From: Sphingopyxis lindanitolerans
Lineage (GTDB): Bacteria > Pseudomonadota > Alphaproteobacteria > Sphingomonadales > Sphingomonadaceae
NCBI RefSeq assembly: GCF_002993885.1
Contig: NZ_CM009578.1
Location: 1,491,251 to 1,555,250, forward strand
Direction: 5' to 3'
Length of the DNA stretch: 64,000 bases
Shown: one piece after another, positions 8,592 through 17,018 of the stretch
Position numbering within the stretch: the first letter of the stretch is position 1
How the letters are laid out: each line of letters opens with the position of its first letter
The notes under the pieces: model-generated
Databases searched by the model: none
Told to the model about the DNA's origin: nothing
What the model saw: the letters and a program-made list of their open reading frames with translations, nothing else
Translations under genes and position numbers: made by a program

Positions 8592-9725
8592 TCAGCCGGC
8601 GGCGCCCAGCGCGAGCAACAGCAGCATGAACATGATCACCGCGAACAGGCTGAAGAGAAGCAGCAGGCTCGTTCGCGCCAGCGCCCCGATCCGCGACGAT
8701 CGATAGGCGCCGCGAAGTTGGCGATACATGTGGAAAGGCACGTAGAACAGCGCGGCAAAGGTCGCGAGCTCGCCGAAGATCGTCAGATTGAGCAATCGCA
8801 CGGCCACGAACATCAGCAGCATGAAGCTGATCGAATAGGTCACGAAGACGAAATGGTCGTAAGTGTGGAAGCGTCGGCTGAACGGATAGAGCAGCCACAG
8901 GAACGGCAGCGACAACGGGATCAGCGCCCAGGCGAATTTATAGGCGTTGGCCTGCACCTTGTAGAGGATCAGCGCCGGATTCGCGAACGCCTTTTCCATG
9001 CCGTGATCGATGAAGGGGATGCCGGTATCGACCTTGTTGCGCGTGACGAAATTGGCGCTCGTCTTCACCTGCTCGACCGGATTGGCGAGCACCGGCGGCC
9101 CCGCGGCGCGGTCGGCGGCGCGCTCTTCCCGGCTCCGGCTGCGCGCGATGCCGAGATAGCCGGCGCTCTTCTGGAGCGTGTCGCGCTCGGCCTGCAATTC
9201 CGCGCGGCGCGCCGCGGGCAAGTCCTTTTTCGCCAGTTCGATGTCGATCCGGTCGACCTCGTCCTGCATACTGTCCTTGATCGCCGCCGCGCGCGTCTGT
9301 TCGGCGGCGGCCTTGTTCAGTTCCTCACCGAGCCCGCCGCCCGCGCCGACCATCGCGAGCACCGCATAGGTCAGGAACACGGCGAACAGGAACAGCGCCA
9401 GCGGCGAGATGAAGCGTGCGCGCTCGCCATGGATATAACGGCGCGTCAGATCGCCCGGCCGCCATGCGAGCAAGGGCAGCGTGCGCCACAGCTTGCCCTC
9501 GAAATGAAAAATCGCGTGGACGAGGTCGTGCCCGATCGCGCCAAAGCTGCGGTGGATATCGGCGTTCTGCCCGCAGCGATGGCAATGCGATCCGACGAGG
9601 CTCGCCCCGCAATTGAGGCAGCGTCCGCCGCCGCGCCCCTTCCCATCGCCGTGCCGCGGCTCGACCGCCGAACCCGCCAGCCCTGCCGTGATCGCCGCCC
9701 CGATGCTTTCGATGTCCCCGCTCAT
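8592..9725 (-). CDS. DUF3667 domain membrane protein
   Basis: Integral membrane protein of unknown function, 377 residues. A zinc-ribbon-like pattern near residues 36-53 (CLNCG followed by CHRCGQ) precedes the DUF3667 signature with RPGDLTRRYIHGERARFISPLALFLFAVF at about 89-117, which I give by its ends only: R-P-G-D-L and A-L-F-L-F. Between the first and second membrane segments is a charged, coiled-coil-prone stretch (about 135-190) that would face the periplasm or cytoplasm. Four further hydrophobic segments fill the C-terminal half. It lies 50 bp upstream of phoD on the same strand and may share its transcript. Function cannot be inferred. Confidence 0.85.
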   Translation of the reverse strand: MSGDIESIGAAITAGLAGSAVEPRHGDGKGRGGGRCLNCGASLVGSHCHRCGQNADIHRSFGAIGHDLVHAIFHFEGKLWRTLPLLAWRPGDLTRRYIHGERARFISPLALFLFAVFLTYAVLAMVGAGGGLGEELNKAAAEQTRAAAIKDSMQDEVDRIDIELAKKDLPAARRAELQAERDTLQKSAGYLGIARSRSREERAADRAAGPPVLANPVEQVKTSANFVTRNKVDTGIPFIDHGMEKAFANPALILYKVQANAYKFAWALIPLSLPFLWLLYPFSRRFHTYDHFVFVTYSISFMLLMFVAVRLLNLTIFGELATFAALFYVPFHMYRQLRGAYRSSRIGALARTSLLLLFSLFAVIMFMLLLLALGAAG

Positions 9726-9803
9726 CCGCCCTGACTAATGGGGCGCGTGCCGCCGCGCAACGGGGGTTTCGAGAGTGAGGCGAAACGTGATAGTGGCCAC
9801 GCC

Positions 9804-11087
9804 ATGAACGCCGAAGTCCTCACGCCGCCGCCTCTGACCGACCCCGACGCGCTGATCGCCGACCTGGGCGGGCGCGCGCGCGGCGCGGCGAAGCGGCTCG
9901 CGATCGCGACGACGGCCGAGAAAGCGGCGGCGCTTCGGGCGGCGGCGGGTCAATTGCGGACGCAGGCGGCGAAGATATTGGGCGCCAATGCCCGCGACAT
10001 GGAGGCCGGCCATGCCGGCGGACTGACCGCGGCGATGCTCGACCGGCTGCGGCTCGACGAAGACCGGCTGAGCGCGATCGCCGACGCGGTCGACGCCGTC
10101 GCGGCGCTCGCCGATCCGGTGGGGCGCGAGATCGACCGCGCGGTGCGCCCGAACGGCATCGAGCTGAGCCGCGTCCGCGTCCCGCTCGGCGTCGTCGGCA
10201 TCATCTATGAAAGCCGTCCCAATGTGACCGCCGATGCCGCGGCGCTCGGCCTGATGTCGGGTAATGCGGTGATCCTGCGCGGCGGCAGCGAGGCGGTGAA
10301 CAGCAACCGCGCGATCCACGCCGCCTTCGCCGCCGGGCTCGCGACAAGCGGCCTGCCCGCCGACGCCGTCCAACTCGTGCCGACGCAGGACCGCGCCGCG
10401 GTCGGCGCGCTGCTGCGCGCGCAGGGGCTGGTCGACATCATCATCCCGCGCGGCGGCAAGGGGCTGGTCGCGCGCGTGCAGGACGAAGCGCGGGTGCCGG
10501 TGCTCGCGCATCTCGACGGGATCAACCATCTTTATATCGACGGCGCCGCCGATCCGGCGAAGGCGCTGCCGCTGGCGGTCAATGCCAAGATGCGCCGCAC
10601 CGGCATCTGCGGCGCGACCGAGACGATCTTGATCGACCGCGCCTACCCCGCCCCGCTCGCGATCGTCGATGCGCTGGTCAAGGCCGGCTGCGAGGTGCGC
10701 GGCGACAAAGCGGTCGCGGCGCTCAGCCCGCATGTCGAACCCGCCTCGGCGGGCGACTGGGACTGCGAATATCTCGACGCGATCGTCTCGATCGCCCTGG
10801 TCGACGGCCTCTCCGGCGCGCTCGCGCATATCGACGCGCATTCGAGTCGCCACACCGACGCGATCGTGACCGAGGACAAGGCCGCCGCCGACCGCTTCCT
10901 GTCCGAGGTCGACAGCGCCATCGTCATGCACAACGCCTCGACCCAATTCGCCGACGGCGGCGAATTCGGGTTGGGCGCCGAAATCGGCATCGCGACGGGG
11001 CGGCTGCACGCGCGCGGGCCGGTGGCGCTCGAAGGGCTGACCACCTATAAATGGTTGGTGCGGGGAAGTGGCCAGACGCGCCCTTGA
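9804..11087 (+). CDS. proA: Gamma-glutamyl phosphate reductase
   Basis: NADPH-dependent reductase turning gamma-glutamyl phosphate into glutamate semialdehyde, second step of proline synthesis, cytosolic. The chosen ATG at 9804 yields 427 residues, matching the family; the frame is open further upstream without support. Visible motifs: GVVGIIYESRPNVT near 131, LRGGSEA near 161, and the catalytic cysteine Cys269 in RRTGICGATET. It begins a plus-strand housekeeping run that continues with nadD, rsfS and rlmH, but a toxin-antitoxin pair has been inserted directly after its stop codon, whose last base adjoins the operator palindrome at 11088. Confidence 0.97.
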   Translation: MNAEVLTPPPLTDPDALIADLGGRARGAAKRLAIATTAEKAAALRAAAGQLRTQAAKILGANARDMEAGHAGGLTAAMLDRLRLDEDRLSAIADAVDAVAALADPVGREIDRAVRPNGIELSRVRVPLGVVGIIYESRPNVTADAAALGLMSGNAVILRGGSEAVNSNRAIHAAFAAGLATSGLPADAVQLVPTQDRAAVGALLRAQGLVDIIIPRGGKGLVARVQDEARVPVLAHLDGINHLYIDGAADPAKALPLAVNAKMRRTGICGATETILIDRAYPAPLAIVDALVKAGCEVRGDKAVAALSPHVEPASAGDWDCEYLDAIVSIALVDGLSGALAHIDAHSSRHTDAIVTEDKAAADRFLSEVDSAIVMHNASTQFADGGEFGLGAEIGIATGRLHARGPVALEGLTTYKWLVRGSGQTRP

Positions 11088-11107
11088 ATCATTTGTATAC
11101 AAATGAT
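11088..11107. promoter_or_regulatory. 20-bp perfect palindrome, toxin-antitoxin operator
   Basis: ATCATTTGTATACAAATGAT is a perfect 20-base palindrome beginning one base after the proA stop codon and ending 11 bases before the antitoxin ATG. TTGAAT (11084-11089) and TACATT (11107-11112) lie 17 bases apart and could be -35 and -10 elements, which would put the palindrome in the promoter spacer and transcription start near the antitoxin ATG. Ribbon-helix-helix antitoxins bind such sites to repress their own operon, so this is the expected operator. Confidence 0.8.
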
Positions 11108-11118
11108 ACATTGCCATC

Positions 11119-11382
11119 ATGACCAAGCATTCCGTCATTTCCGCGCGCATCGATCCCGAGACGCTCGAACTGGTGGATCGGATCGTTGCCGAGCAGGGAC
11201 GCAGCCGAGCCTGGTTCATCGCGCAGGCCGTTCGCCATGCCGCGGAGCAAGAGGCGCGATTTGCCGCTTTTCTTCAGGAAGGCCGTGACGATATCGCGGC
11301 GGGCCGGGTAGTGGATCATGCCGAAGCCCTGAAGATGATGGATGATATGATCGCCGGTCACGAGGCCCGATGCACCGAATAA
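11119..11382 (+). CDS. Ribbon-helix-helix antitoxin (ParD/CopG type)
   Basis: Predicted DNA-binding antitoxin, 87 residues. The first 45 residues form a ribbon-helix-helix: strand SVISARIDPETLELV followed by helices DRIVAEQGRSRAWFIAQAVRHA. The acidic, flexible C-terminal half (residues 50-87, with DDIAAGRVVDHAEALKMMDDMI) is the usual toxin-wrapping tail. No Shine-Dalgarno sequence is visible before the ATG, consistent with leaderless translation from the promoter described at 11084-11112. It overlaps the toxin gene by 13 bases in another frame. Together with the toxin it represses its own promoter (inference from the palindrome and the family). Confidence 0.9.
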   Translation: MTKHSVISARIDPETLELVDRIVAEQGRSRAWFIAQAVRHAAEQEARFAAFLQEGRDDIAAGRVVDHAEALKMMDDMIAGHEARCTE

Positions 11383-11657
11383 TATGGTCGGAAAAGGCCA
11401 TCGCCGATCTGGTCGCGCTGAACGATTGGCTGACCGAATATCGGCAGCCGCGGGAAGCGGCCGAGTCGATTCGGGCCATCCGGAATCAGGTCGCAAATCT
11501 GGATCAATTCCCGGCCATTGGATCGCCGGTTCATGCGGGCACGCGCAAGCTGTTGGTCAAGGACCAACCCTTCGTCCTCTTATATGAGGTGGTCGATACA
11601 CGGCTCATGATCCTCCGCCTCGTTCATAATCGCAGCGACTGGCAGTCGCTCCTATGA
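11370..11657 (+). CDS. ParE/RelE-type toxin
   Basis: 95-residue toxin of the RelE/ParE superfamily. Family features are the N-terminal helix hairpin (WSEKAIADLVALNDWLTEY), the central RAIRNQVANLDQFPAIGSPV stretch and the C-terminal beta sheet RKLLVKDQPFVLLYEVVDTRLMILRLVHNRSDW, which ends in the usual R-x-DW. Whether it poisons gyrase (ParE) or cleaves ribosomal mRNA (RelE) cannot be told; the loss of a clear RelE catalytic set and the HNRxDW ending favour ParE. Its stop codon overlaps the nadD start (ATGA at 11654-11657), so translation of nadD may be coupled to that of the toxin. Confidence 0.9.
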   Translation: MHRIIWSEKAIADLVALNDWLTEYRQPREAAESIRAIRNQVANLDQFPAIGSPVHAGTRKLLVKDQPFVLLYEVVDTRLMILRLVHNRSDWQSLL

Positions 11658-12307
11658 TCCCCACCGGCCTCCTTGGCGGCAGCTTCAATCCGGCGCATGG
11701 CGGGCATCGCGCGATCAGCCTTCACGCGATCGACGCGCTTGGGCTCGACGAATTGTGGTGGCTCGTCTCGCCGGGCAATCCGCTCAAGCCTGCAAAGGGC
11801 ATGGCGCCGCTTGCCGCGCGGCTCGCCTCGGCGCAGCGCATGGCGCGGCGATCGCCGATCCGGGCGACGGGAATCGAGGCCGAGCTTGGCACGCGCTATA
11901 CGATCGATACGCTCAAAAAGCTCGTCCGCCGCTATCCCGATCATCAGTTCATCTGGATCATGGGGGCGGACAATCTGGCTCAATTGCCCCAATGGCGCGA
12001 CTGGCGGGGGATTGCGCGATTGATGCCGATTGCGGTTATCGCGCGTCCGGGTTATAATGGCCGCGCTCATGGCGCAAAGGCGATGGGTTGGCTGCGGCGC
12101 TTTGTCCGGCCCGCGGACCAGAAACGTCACTGGACGGACTGGAGACCGCCTGCCCTCGTGTTCCTGCGTTTTTCGCCCGATGTGCGATCCGCGACAGCCC
12201 TACGGCAGGCCAACCCCCGCTGGTTCGAAAGCTATGCAGGCCGCGCTCCGCGCGACCCGTTGACGCATTTGCGCCTGGCCATGGATGAAAGGAATGAAAC
12301 CGCTTGA
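11654..12307 (+). CDS. nadD: Nicotinate-nucleotide adenylyltransferase
   Basis: Adenylates nicotinate mononucleotide to deamido-NAD in NAD synthesis, cytosolic. 217 residues, normal length. The nucleotidyltransferase signature is GGSFNPAHGGHRAIS at 8-22, and the substrate-binding GADNLAQLPQW follows near 110; the ISSTxxR-type end is represented by VRSATALR near 178. The ATG overlaps the toxin stop codon and there is no separate good ribosome site, so expression likely depends on upstream translation. The gene normally follows proA directly in this group, which makes the inserted toxin-antitoxin pair notable. It is followed by rsfS with a 4-base overlap. Confidence 0.96.
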   Translation: MIPTGLLGGSFNPAHGGHRAISLHAIDALGLDELWWLVSPGNPLKPAKGMAPLAARLASAQRMARRSPIRATGIEAELGTRYTIDTLKKLVRRYPDHQFIWIMGADNLAQLPQWRDWRGIARLMPIAVIARPGYNGRAHGAKAMGWLRRFVRPADQKRHWTDWRPPALVFLRFSPDVRSATALRQANPRWFESYAGRAPRDPLTHLRLAMDERNETA

Positions 12308-12714
12308 TAGCCGCCAGTAAGGATGCCGCGCCCGGCGCCGCCCCTGCACCCAAGTCTTCGGACGACAGCGTGAAGGCCCTTCACGCCCTGATTCTCCACC
12401 AGTTGGACGAGGATCAGGCCCAGGAGACCATCTCCATCCCGCTCGCCGGCAAAAGCAGCATCGCCGATCATATGGTGATCGCGAGCGGCCGGTCGACGCG
12501 CCACGTCTCGGCGATCGCCGACAAGCTGGCGCAGCGCATCAAACAGGAAGCGGGCCGCACCGTCCGCGTCGAAGGCCTCCCCAACGCCGACTGGGTCCTA
12601 ATCGACGCCGGCGACGTGATCGTCCATCTGTTCCGTCCCGAGGTTCGCAGCTTCTACAACCTCGAACGCATGTGGTCGTTCGGCGACGCGCCGCCGGTCG
12701 CAGCAGTGAATTGA
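12304..12714 (+). CDS. rsfS: Ribosomal silencing factor
   Basis: RsfS binds ribosomal protein L14 (uL14) on the large subunit and blocks subunit joining when nutrients are short. The frame is 136 codons from a TTG that overlaps the nadD stop codon; an alternative GTG start at 12370 (VKALHALI) would give 114 residues, closer to the compact family core. The conserved core begins at HALILHQLDEDQAQETISI and contains ADHMVIASGRSTRHVSAIADKL, AGRTVRVEGLPNADWVLIDAGDVIVHLF and the final YNLERMW. The order nadD-rsfS-rlmH is highly conserved in bacteria. Start uncertain, identity secure. Confidence 0.95.
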   Translation: MIAASKDAAPGAAPAPKSSDDSVKALHALILHQLDEDQAQETISIPLAGKSSIADHMVIASGRSTRHVSAIADKLAQRIKQEAGRTVRVEGLPNADWVLIDAGDVIVHLFRPEVRSFYNLERMWSFGDAPPVAAVN

Positions 12715-12746
12715 CGCGACCGCCGCCTGAAGGTTAGGCGGCGGAC

Positions 12747-13175
12747 ATGTTGCTGCACATCATCGCGCGCGGGCGCATCGGGCGGGGGCCCGAGGCCGAG
12801 CTGGTCGAACGCTATATGAAGCGCGTGACCTGGGCGCAGAAGATTTCGGAACTTCCCGACACCGGCGGACGCATGCCCGCCGCGGCCGACAACAGCCGCA
12901 CCATCCTGCTCGACGAGGGCGGCGAGCAGCTTTCGTCGCTCGAATTTGCCGGATTGCTGGAAAAATGGCGCGACGGCGGGGTGCGCGAGGCGCGCTTCTG
13001 CCTTGGCGCCGCCGATGGTTTCACGCCCGCCGAGCGCGAGGGCGCCGACAAGGTTATCGCCTTTGGCCGCGCGACCTGGCCGCATTTGATGGCGCGCGCG
13101 ATGCTCGCCGAGCAATTGTGGCGCGCGACGAGCATCATAGCAGGACACCCCTATCACCGCGAGGGGCGGCAATGA
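12747..13175 (+). CDS. rlmH: 23S rRNA (pseudouridine1915-N3)-methyltransferase
   Basis: SPOUT-class methyltransferase that methylates pseudouridine 1915 in helix 69 of 23S rRNA using S-adenosylmethionine. 142 residues, normal for the family. The knot region with the cofactor site is ARFCLGAADGFTPAER near 85-100, and the C-terminus RAMLAEQLWRATSIIAGHPYHRE is the family hallmark (binding A-site tRNA-bound ribosomes). It lies 32 bp after rsfS and overlaps the next gene by ATGA. Confidence 0.97.
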   Translation: MLLHIIARGRIGRGPEAELVERYMKRVTWAQKISELPDTGGRMPAAADNSRTILLDEGGEQLSSLEFAGLLEKWRDGGVREARFCLGAADGFTPAEREGADKVIAFGRATWPHLMARAMLAEQLWRATSIIAGHPYHREGRQ

Positions 13176-14386
13176 GGCGGTGGACCGCGCCCCTGGCGCT
13201 GGGCCTCGCCGTCGTCGGCGGCACGCTGGCGCTCGCCCAAAGCGACGTCTTCGACCCCCAGGCGATCGCCGAGCGCGAGCGCCAGCAGCTCCTGACCGCC
13301 AAGCGACAATCGGCCGACGCGATGGCACGCAGCGCCGCGCCCGAGGCGCAGGCGAGCGCGGCGCACGACGAGGCCGAGCGGCTGAAAAAGCGCAGCGCCG
13401 CGCTCGCCGCGCGCATCCAGTCGGCCGAAGCCGACATCAATGCCGGCGAAGCGCGCGTCGCGCTCGTCACGCGGCGGCTGAAGGCGCAGCAGGCCCGGCT
13501 CGCCGAACAGCAGCAGCCCTTGCTCGAACTCACCGCGGCGCTGCAGCAGCTCAGCCGTCAGCCGCCGGTGAGCGTGCTCGCCCAGCCCGGATCGCTGACC
13601 GACATGGTCCACGCGCGCGCTGTCATCGACGCCGCCATGCCGGTGATCGAGCGGCGCACCGCAGGCGTGCGGCGCGAACTCGCCGAACTGCGCACCGCGC
13701 GGCAGCAGCAGGGAATCGCGTTGCAGGCGCTTGCCGCGAGCAGGACCGAACTGGCCGAACGCCGCGACGCGCTGACCCGGCTTGAGAATGAAGGGCGGCT
13801 GCGCTCGCGCGAGTTGATGAGCAGCGCCCAGCTCGAGGCCGACCGCGCCCTCGGTCTCGGCGAGAAGGCGCGCGATATCGTCGAGTTGATGGACGCGCTC
13901 GAAACCGATGGCGCGGTGCGCGGCGAACTGGCGCAGCTCGCGGGACCGATCGCGCGCCCGCGCGACCCGACGCGCGCGGTAACGCAGACCGCCCCGCCAG
14001 TGCCGGCCGAGGCCGAACTGACGCGCGGCGTCTATCGCCTGCCCGTCGTCGGACGCATCGTCGCGGGGTTGGGTGAGGTCAATGACAGCGGCGTGCGGTC
14101 GCGCGGCATCACCATCGCGGCGCGGCCCGGCGGGCAGGTCGTCGCCCCGGCGCCGGGACGGGTCAGCTTTGCCGGTCATTATCGCGGTTATGGCAAGATC
14201 GTCATCATCGATCATGGCGGCGGCTGGATCTCGCTGGTCACCGGCATGATCGCCCTGTCGGCGGGGGTCGGCGACACGCTGGACGCCGGGGCGCCGATCG
14301 GTCGCGCCGGGTCCGACGACAGCCGGATCACGGTCGAACTGCGCCGCGCAGGCCGGCCGGTGGACATCGCCCGGATGCTGGGGTGA
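13172..14386 (+). CDS. EnvC-like murein hydrolase activator (degenerate LytM domain)
   Basis: Exported coiled-coil protein with a C-terminal LytM (M23) domain, 404 residues, predicted to activate peptidoglycan amidases at the division site. ATG at 13172 overlaps the rlmH stop codon. Residues 1-22 are a signal peptide ending in LALAQ. Residues about 30-260 are rich in alternating Ala, Glu, Arg and Gln and form long coiled coils. The LytM domain spans about 310-404. Its zinc ligands are lost: the first histidine/aspartate motif is replaced by RSRGITI, and the HxH pair reads SLVTGM, as in EnvC, so it should not be an active endopeptidase. It precedes the processing protease gene ctpA in the same direction, a pairing common in proteobacteria. 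Confidence 0.88.
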   Translation: MRRWTAPLALGLAVVGGTLALAQSDVFDPQAIAERERQQLLTAKRQSADAMARSAAPEAQASAAHDEAERLKKRSAALAARIQSAEADINAGEARVALVTRRLKAQQARLAEQQQPLLELTAALQQLSRQPPVSVLAQPGSLTDMVHARAVIDAAMPVIERRTAGVRRELAELRTARQQQGIALQALAASRTELAERRDALTRLENEGRLRSRELMSSAQLEADRALGLGEKARDIVELMDALETDGAVRGELAQLAGPIARPRDPTRAVTQTAPPVPAEAELTRGVYRLPVVGRIVAGLGEVNDSGVRSRGITIAARPGGQVVAPAPGRVSFAGHYRGYGKIVIIDHGGGWISLVTGMIALSAGVGDTLDAGAPIGRAGSDDSRITVELRRAGRPVDIARMLG

Positions 14387-14491
14387 CCCCCCCGTTCCGC
14401 ACCGAGAACTCCCGCTTGACGCCCCCAGAAAGGCGTAGGAGGATGGCGCACCGGGGATTATAAGGCAGGCTTACGCCTGCGCGATTGAAAG

Positions 14492-15886
14492 ATGACCATG
14501 ACCGAATCGACCCAGACCGCTTCTTCCCCCCGGCGCCGTTTCGCGCTGTGGCAGGGCGCCGCCGCGCTCTCGACGCTGGCGCTCGTCCCGCTCGCGACCG
14601 GGGCGATGGCGACGGTGGACGCATCGACGCAGCAGGAAATCGCGCGCTTCATGGACGTCTTCCTCGAGGTCAAATCCAATTATGTCGAGCCGGTCAGCGA
14701 CGACAAGCTGATCGAGGGTGCGATCAACGGCATGCTCGCCAGCCTCGACCCGCATTCGGGCTATCTCGACGCGCGCGACTATTCGAACCTGCGCACCCAG
14801 ACCGACGGCGAATATGGCGGCCTCGGCCTGTCGGTCACGATGGAGGATGGGGTGGTCAAGGTGATCACGCCCACCGCCGGCACCCCCGCCGACCGCGCCG
14901 GCGTCAAGGCGGGCGATTATATCACGCATATCAACAAGGAATTGATCTTCGGCATGACGCTCGACGAAGCGGTCGAGCAGATGCGTGGGCGCCCGGGCAC
15001 CCAGATCGAGATCACCGTCGTGCGCGAAGGCCAGGACAAGCCGATCGAGATGACGCTGACCCGCGAGATCATCGACGTCAAGCCGGTCAAATGGGAAGTG
15101 CAAGGCGACGTCGGCGTGCTGACCATCGCCAGCTTCTCCGCCGACGCGACCCGCGACCTCAGGGCCGCGATGTTGTCGGTCGAAAAATCGCTGGGGCACA
15201 AGCCGCGCGGCTGGGTGCTCGACCTGCGCTCGAACCCCGGCGGCCTGCTCGACGAGGCGGTGGGGGTCAGCGACATCTTCCTCGATCGCGGCGAAATCGT
15301 CTCGCAGCGCGGGCGCAAGAAGGACGATATCGAGCGCTATTTCGCCGAGCCGGGCGACCTCGCCGGCGGCGCGCCGATGATCGTGCTGATCGACGCCGGT
15401 TCGGCCTCGGCCTCCGAAATCGTCGCGGGCGCATTGCAGGACCAGCATCGCGCGGTGATCATGGGCGAGCGCAGCTTCGGCAAGGGGTCGGTGCAGACAG
15501 TGCTGCCGCTGACCGACACCACGGCGCTGCGCCTCACCACCGCGCGCTATTACACCCCCTCGGGCCGCAGCGTGCAGGAAGGCGGGATCGAACCCGATAT
15601 CCGTGTCCCGCAACTTTCGGATCCCGATTACAAGGACCGCCCGCGCTTCCGCGAAAGCGACCTTCGCCGCCACCTGATCAACGAGAAGAAGGTCGACAAC
15701 AGCCTGCTCGAAAAGGACGAGAAGGACGATCCGCGCTTCACCGCGACCGCCGCCGACCTGAAGGCCAAAGGGATCAAGGATTACCAGCTTTATTATGCCT
15801 TGCAGACGATCGGGCGGATCGGCCCGGCAACGCCGCGCATGGCGCAGGGCGGCAAGCCGGCCGCCAAGCCGGCGGCGCGCAACTGA
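14492..15886 (+). CDS. ctpA: Carboxyl-terminal processing protease (S41)
   Basis: Periplasmic serine protease trimming C-termini of envelope proteins, 464 residues. An N-terminal membrane or signal segment lies at about 18-42 after PRRRFALWQG. A PDZ domain (about 95-180, beginning GLGLSVTMEDGVVKV) precedes the S41 core. The Ser-Lys dyad is visible: the serine in GSASASEI near 312 and the lysine in GKGSVQ near 337, 25 residues apart as in Prc. A hydrophilic tail rich in Lys and Pro follows. The 105-bp gap upstream contains a 6-bp stem hairpin (14465-14480) near the ribosome site. An alternative ATG lies two codons later. Confidence 0.95.
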   Translation: MTMTESTQTASSPRRRFALWQGAAALSTLALVPLATGAMATVDASTQQEIARFMDVFLEVKSNYVEPVSDDKLIEGAINGMLASLDPHSGYLDARDYSNLRTQTDGEYGGLGLSVTMEDGVVKVITPTAGTPADRAGVKAGDYITHINKELIFGMTLDEAVEQMRGRPGTQIEITVVREGQDKPIEMTLTREIIDVKPVKWEVQGDVGVLTIASFSADATRDLRAAMLSVEKSLGHKPRGWVLDLRSNPGGLLDEAVGVSDIFLDRGEIVSQRGRKKDDIERYFAEPGDLAGGAPMIVLIDAGSASASEIVAGALQDQHRAVIMGERSFGKGSVQTVLPLTDTTALRLTTARYYTPSGRSVQEGGIEPDIRVPQLSDPDYKDRPRFRESDLRRHLINEKKVDNSLLEKDEKDDPRFTATAADLKAKGIKDYQLYYALQTIGRIGPATPRMAQGGKPAAKPAARN

Positions 15887-15907
15887 TAGACGTCGAGAGG
15901 GTCCCTG

Positions 15908-16390
15908 ATGCTGAAATCGCGTCTCGCCGCGCCGCTCGTCGCGCTCGCCGCCCCGCTGCTCCTGTACGGCGGCGCGCTCGTGTCGCAGTTCGGCTTTGGC
16001 CTTCATCCGTGCGAAATGTGCTATTGGCAGCGCTGGCCGCACCAGGCGGCGATCGTGCTGGCGCTGCTCGCGCTGCTGCTGAACCGTAACGACACGGCAA
16101 TGCGCGCGCTGACATGGCTCGCCGCCGTCGGAATCGCGATCAGCGGCGCGATCGGTATTTTCCACGCCGGGGTCGAATATGGGCTGTGGGAAGGGCTGAC
16201 GACGTGCAGCACGAGCCATAGCGGCCCGATTTCGCTCGACGAGATCATGGCGGCGCCGATCATCCGCTGCGACGTCGCGCAATGGCGGCTGTTCGGCATC
16301 TCGCTCGCCGGTTTCAACGCGATCTTCTCGCTCGCCGCGGCCGCGCTCGTCTTGACCTTGCTGCGCCGCCGGAGCACATCATCGGCATGA
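15908..16390 (+). CDS. dsbB: Disulfide bond formation protein B family
   Basis: Inner-membrane thiol oxidoreductase that reoxidises DsbA and passes electrons to ubiquinone. 160 residues, four hydrophobic segments (about 8-28, 45-60, 66-87 and 130-152). The first periplasmic loop carries the redox pair Cys35/Cys38 in HPCEMCYWQRWPH, and the second loop has Cys100 and Cys121, matching the DsbB four-cysteine scheme. It is 21 bp after ctpA and overlaps coq7 by ATGA; the adjacency with a quinone biosynthesis gene fits its use of ubiquinone, although this is only context. Confidence 0.92.
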   Translation: MLKSRLAAPLVALAAPLLLYGGALVSQFGFGLHPCEMCYWQRWPHQAAIVLALLALLLNRNDTAMRALTWLAAVGIAISGAIGIFHAGVEYGLWEGLTTCSTSHSGPISLDEIMAAPIIRCDVAQWRLFGISLAGFNAIFSLAAAALVLTLLRRRSTSSA

Positions 16391-16902
16391 GCAAGGATCG
16401 CACCGCCTCGATGATCCGCGTCGACCAGGCCGGCGAATATGGCGCGACGCGCATCTATGCCGGCCAACTCGCGGTGATGGGCGACCGCCACCCGATGGCG
16501 CGCGAGATCGCGCATATGGCCGAACAGGAAGAGCGGCACCGCAAATATTTCGACGCGATGGTCGCGCGACGCGGGGTGCGGCCGACCGCGCTCCAGCCCG
16601 TCTGGAACGTCGCGGGCTTCGCGCTGGGCGCGGTGACCGCCGCGATGGGTCCCCGCGCCGCCATGGCCTGCACCGCCGCGGTCGAGACCGAGATCGATCG
16701 CCATTATCGCCACCAGATCGACGCGCTGGGCGACAGCGATCCCGAACTCAGCGCCGCGGTCGAGGATTTCCGAGCCGAAGAGCTTGAGCACAAGGAAGCC
16801 GCGCTCGCCGCGGGGGCCGAAAGCGCCCCGGGCTATCCATTGCTCAGCCTCGCGATCCGCGCGGGCTGCCGCGCAGCCATCGCGCTGTCGAAGCGTATCT
16901 GA
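16387..16902 (+). CDS. coq7: Demethoxyubiquinone hydroxylase
   Basis: Di-iron monooxygenase adding the C6 hydroxyl in ubiquinone synthesis, membrane associated. Start ATG at 16387 overlaps the dsbB stop; 171 residues, the short form common in alphaproteobacteria. Iron ligands are visible as E in DQAGEYGATRIYAGQ, EQEERH near 52-57, ETEIDRHY near 98-105, and the final EELEHKE near 129-135. The stop codon lies inside a 7-bp inverted repeat with a 3-base centre (CGTATCTGATAGATACG, 16894-16910) with no T-run after it. It ends the coupled plus-strand run. Confidence 0.95.
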   Translation: MSKDRTASMIRVDQAGEYGATRIYAGQLAVMGDRHPMAREIAHMAEQEERHRKYFDAMVARRGVRPTALQPVWNVAGFALGAVTAAMGPRAAMACTAAVETEIDRHYRHQIDALGDSDPELSAAVEDFRAEELEHKEAALAAGAESAPGYPLLSLAIRAGCRAAIALSKRI

Positions 16903-17018
16903 TAGATACGTCTCTCATCGCCACGCAGTGCGAACGATGATGGAACGATGATGGGATGTTCATTGCCTATGCAGAGAGCGCATGCCATTCCGGCTGAAAC
17001 GCAACGAAGGAAATACCG

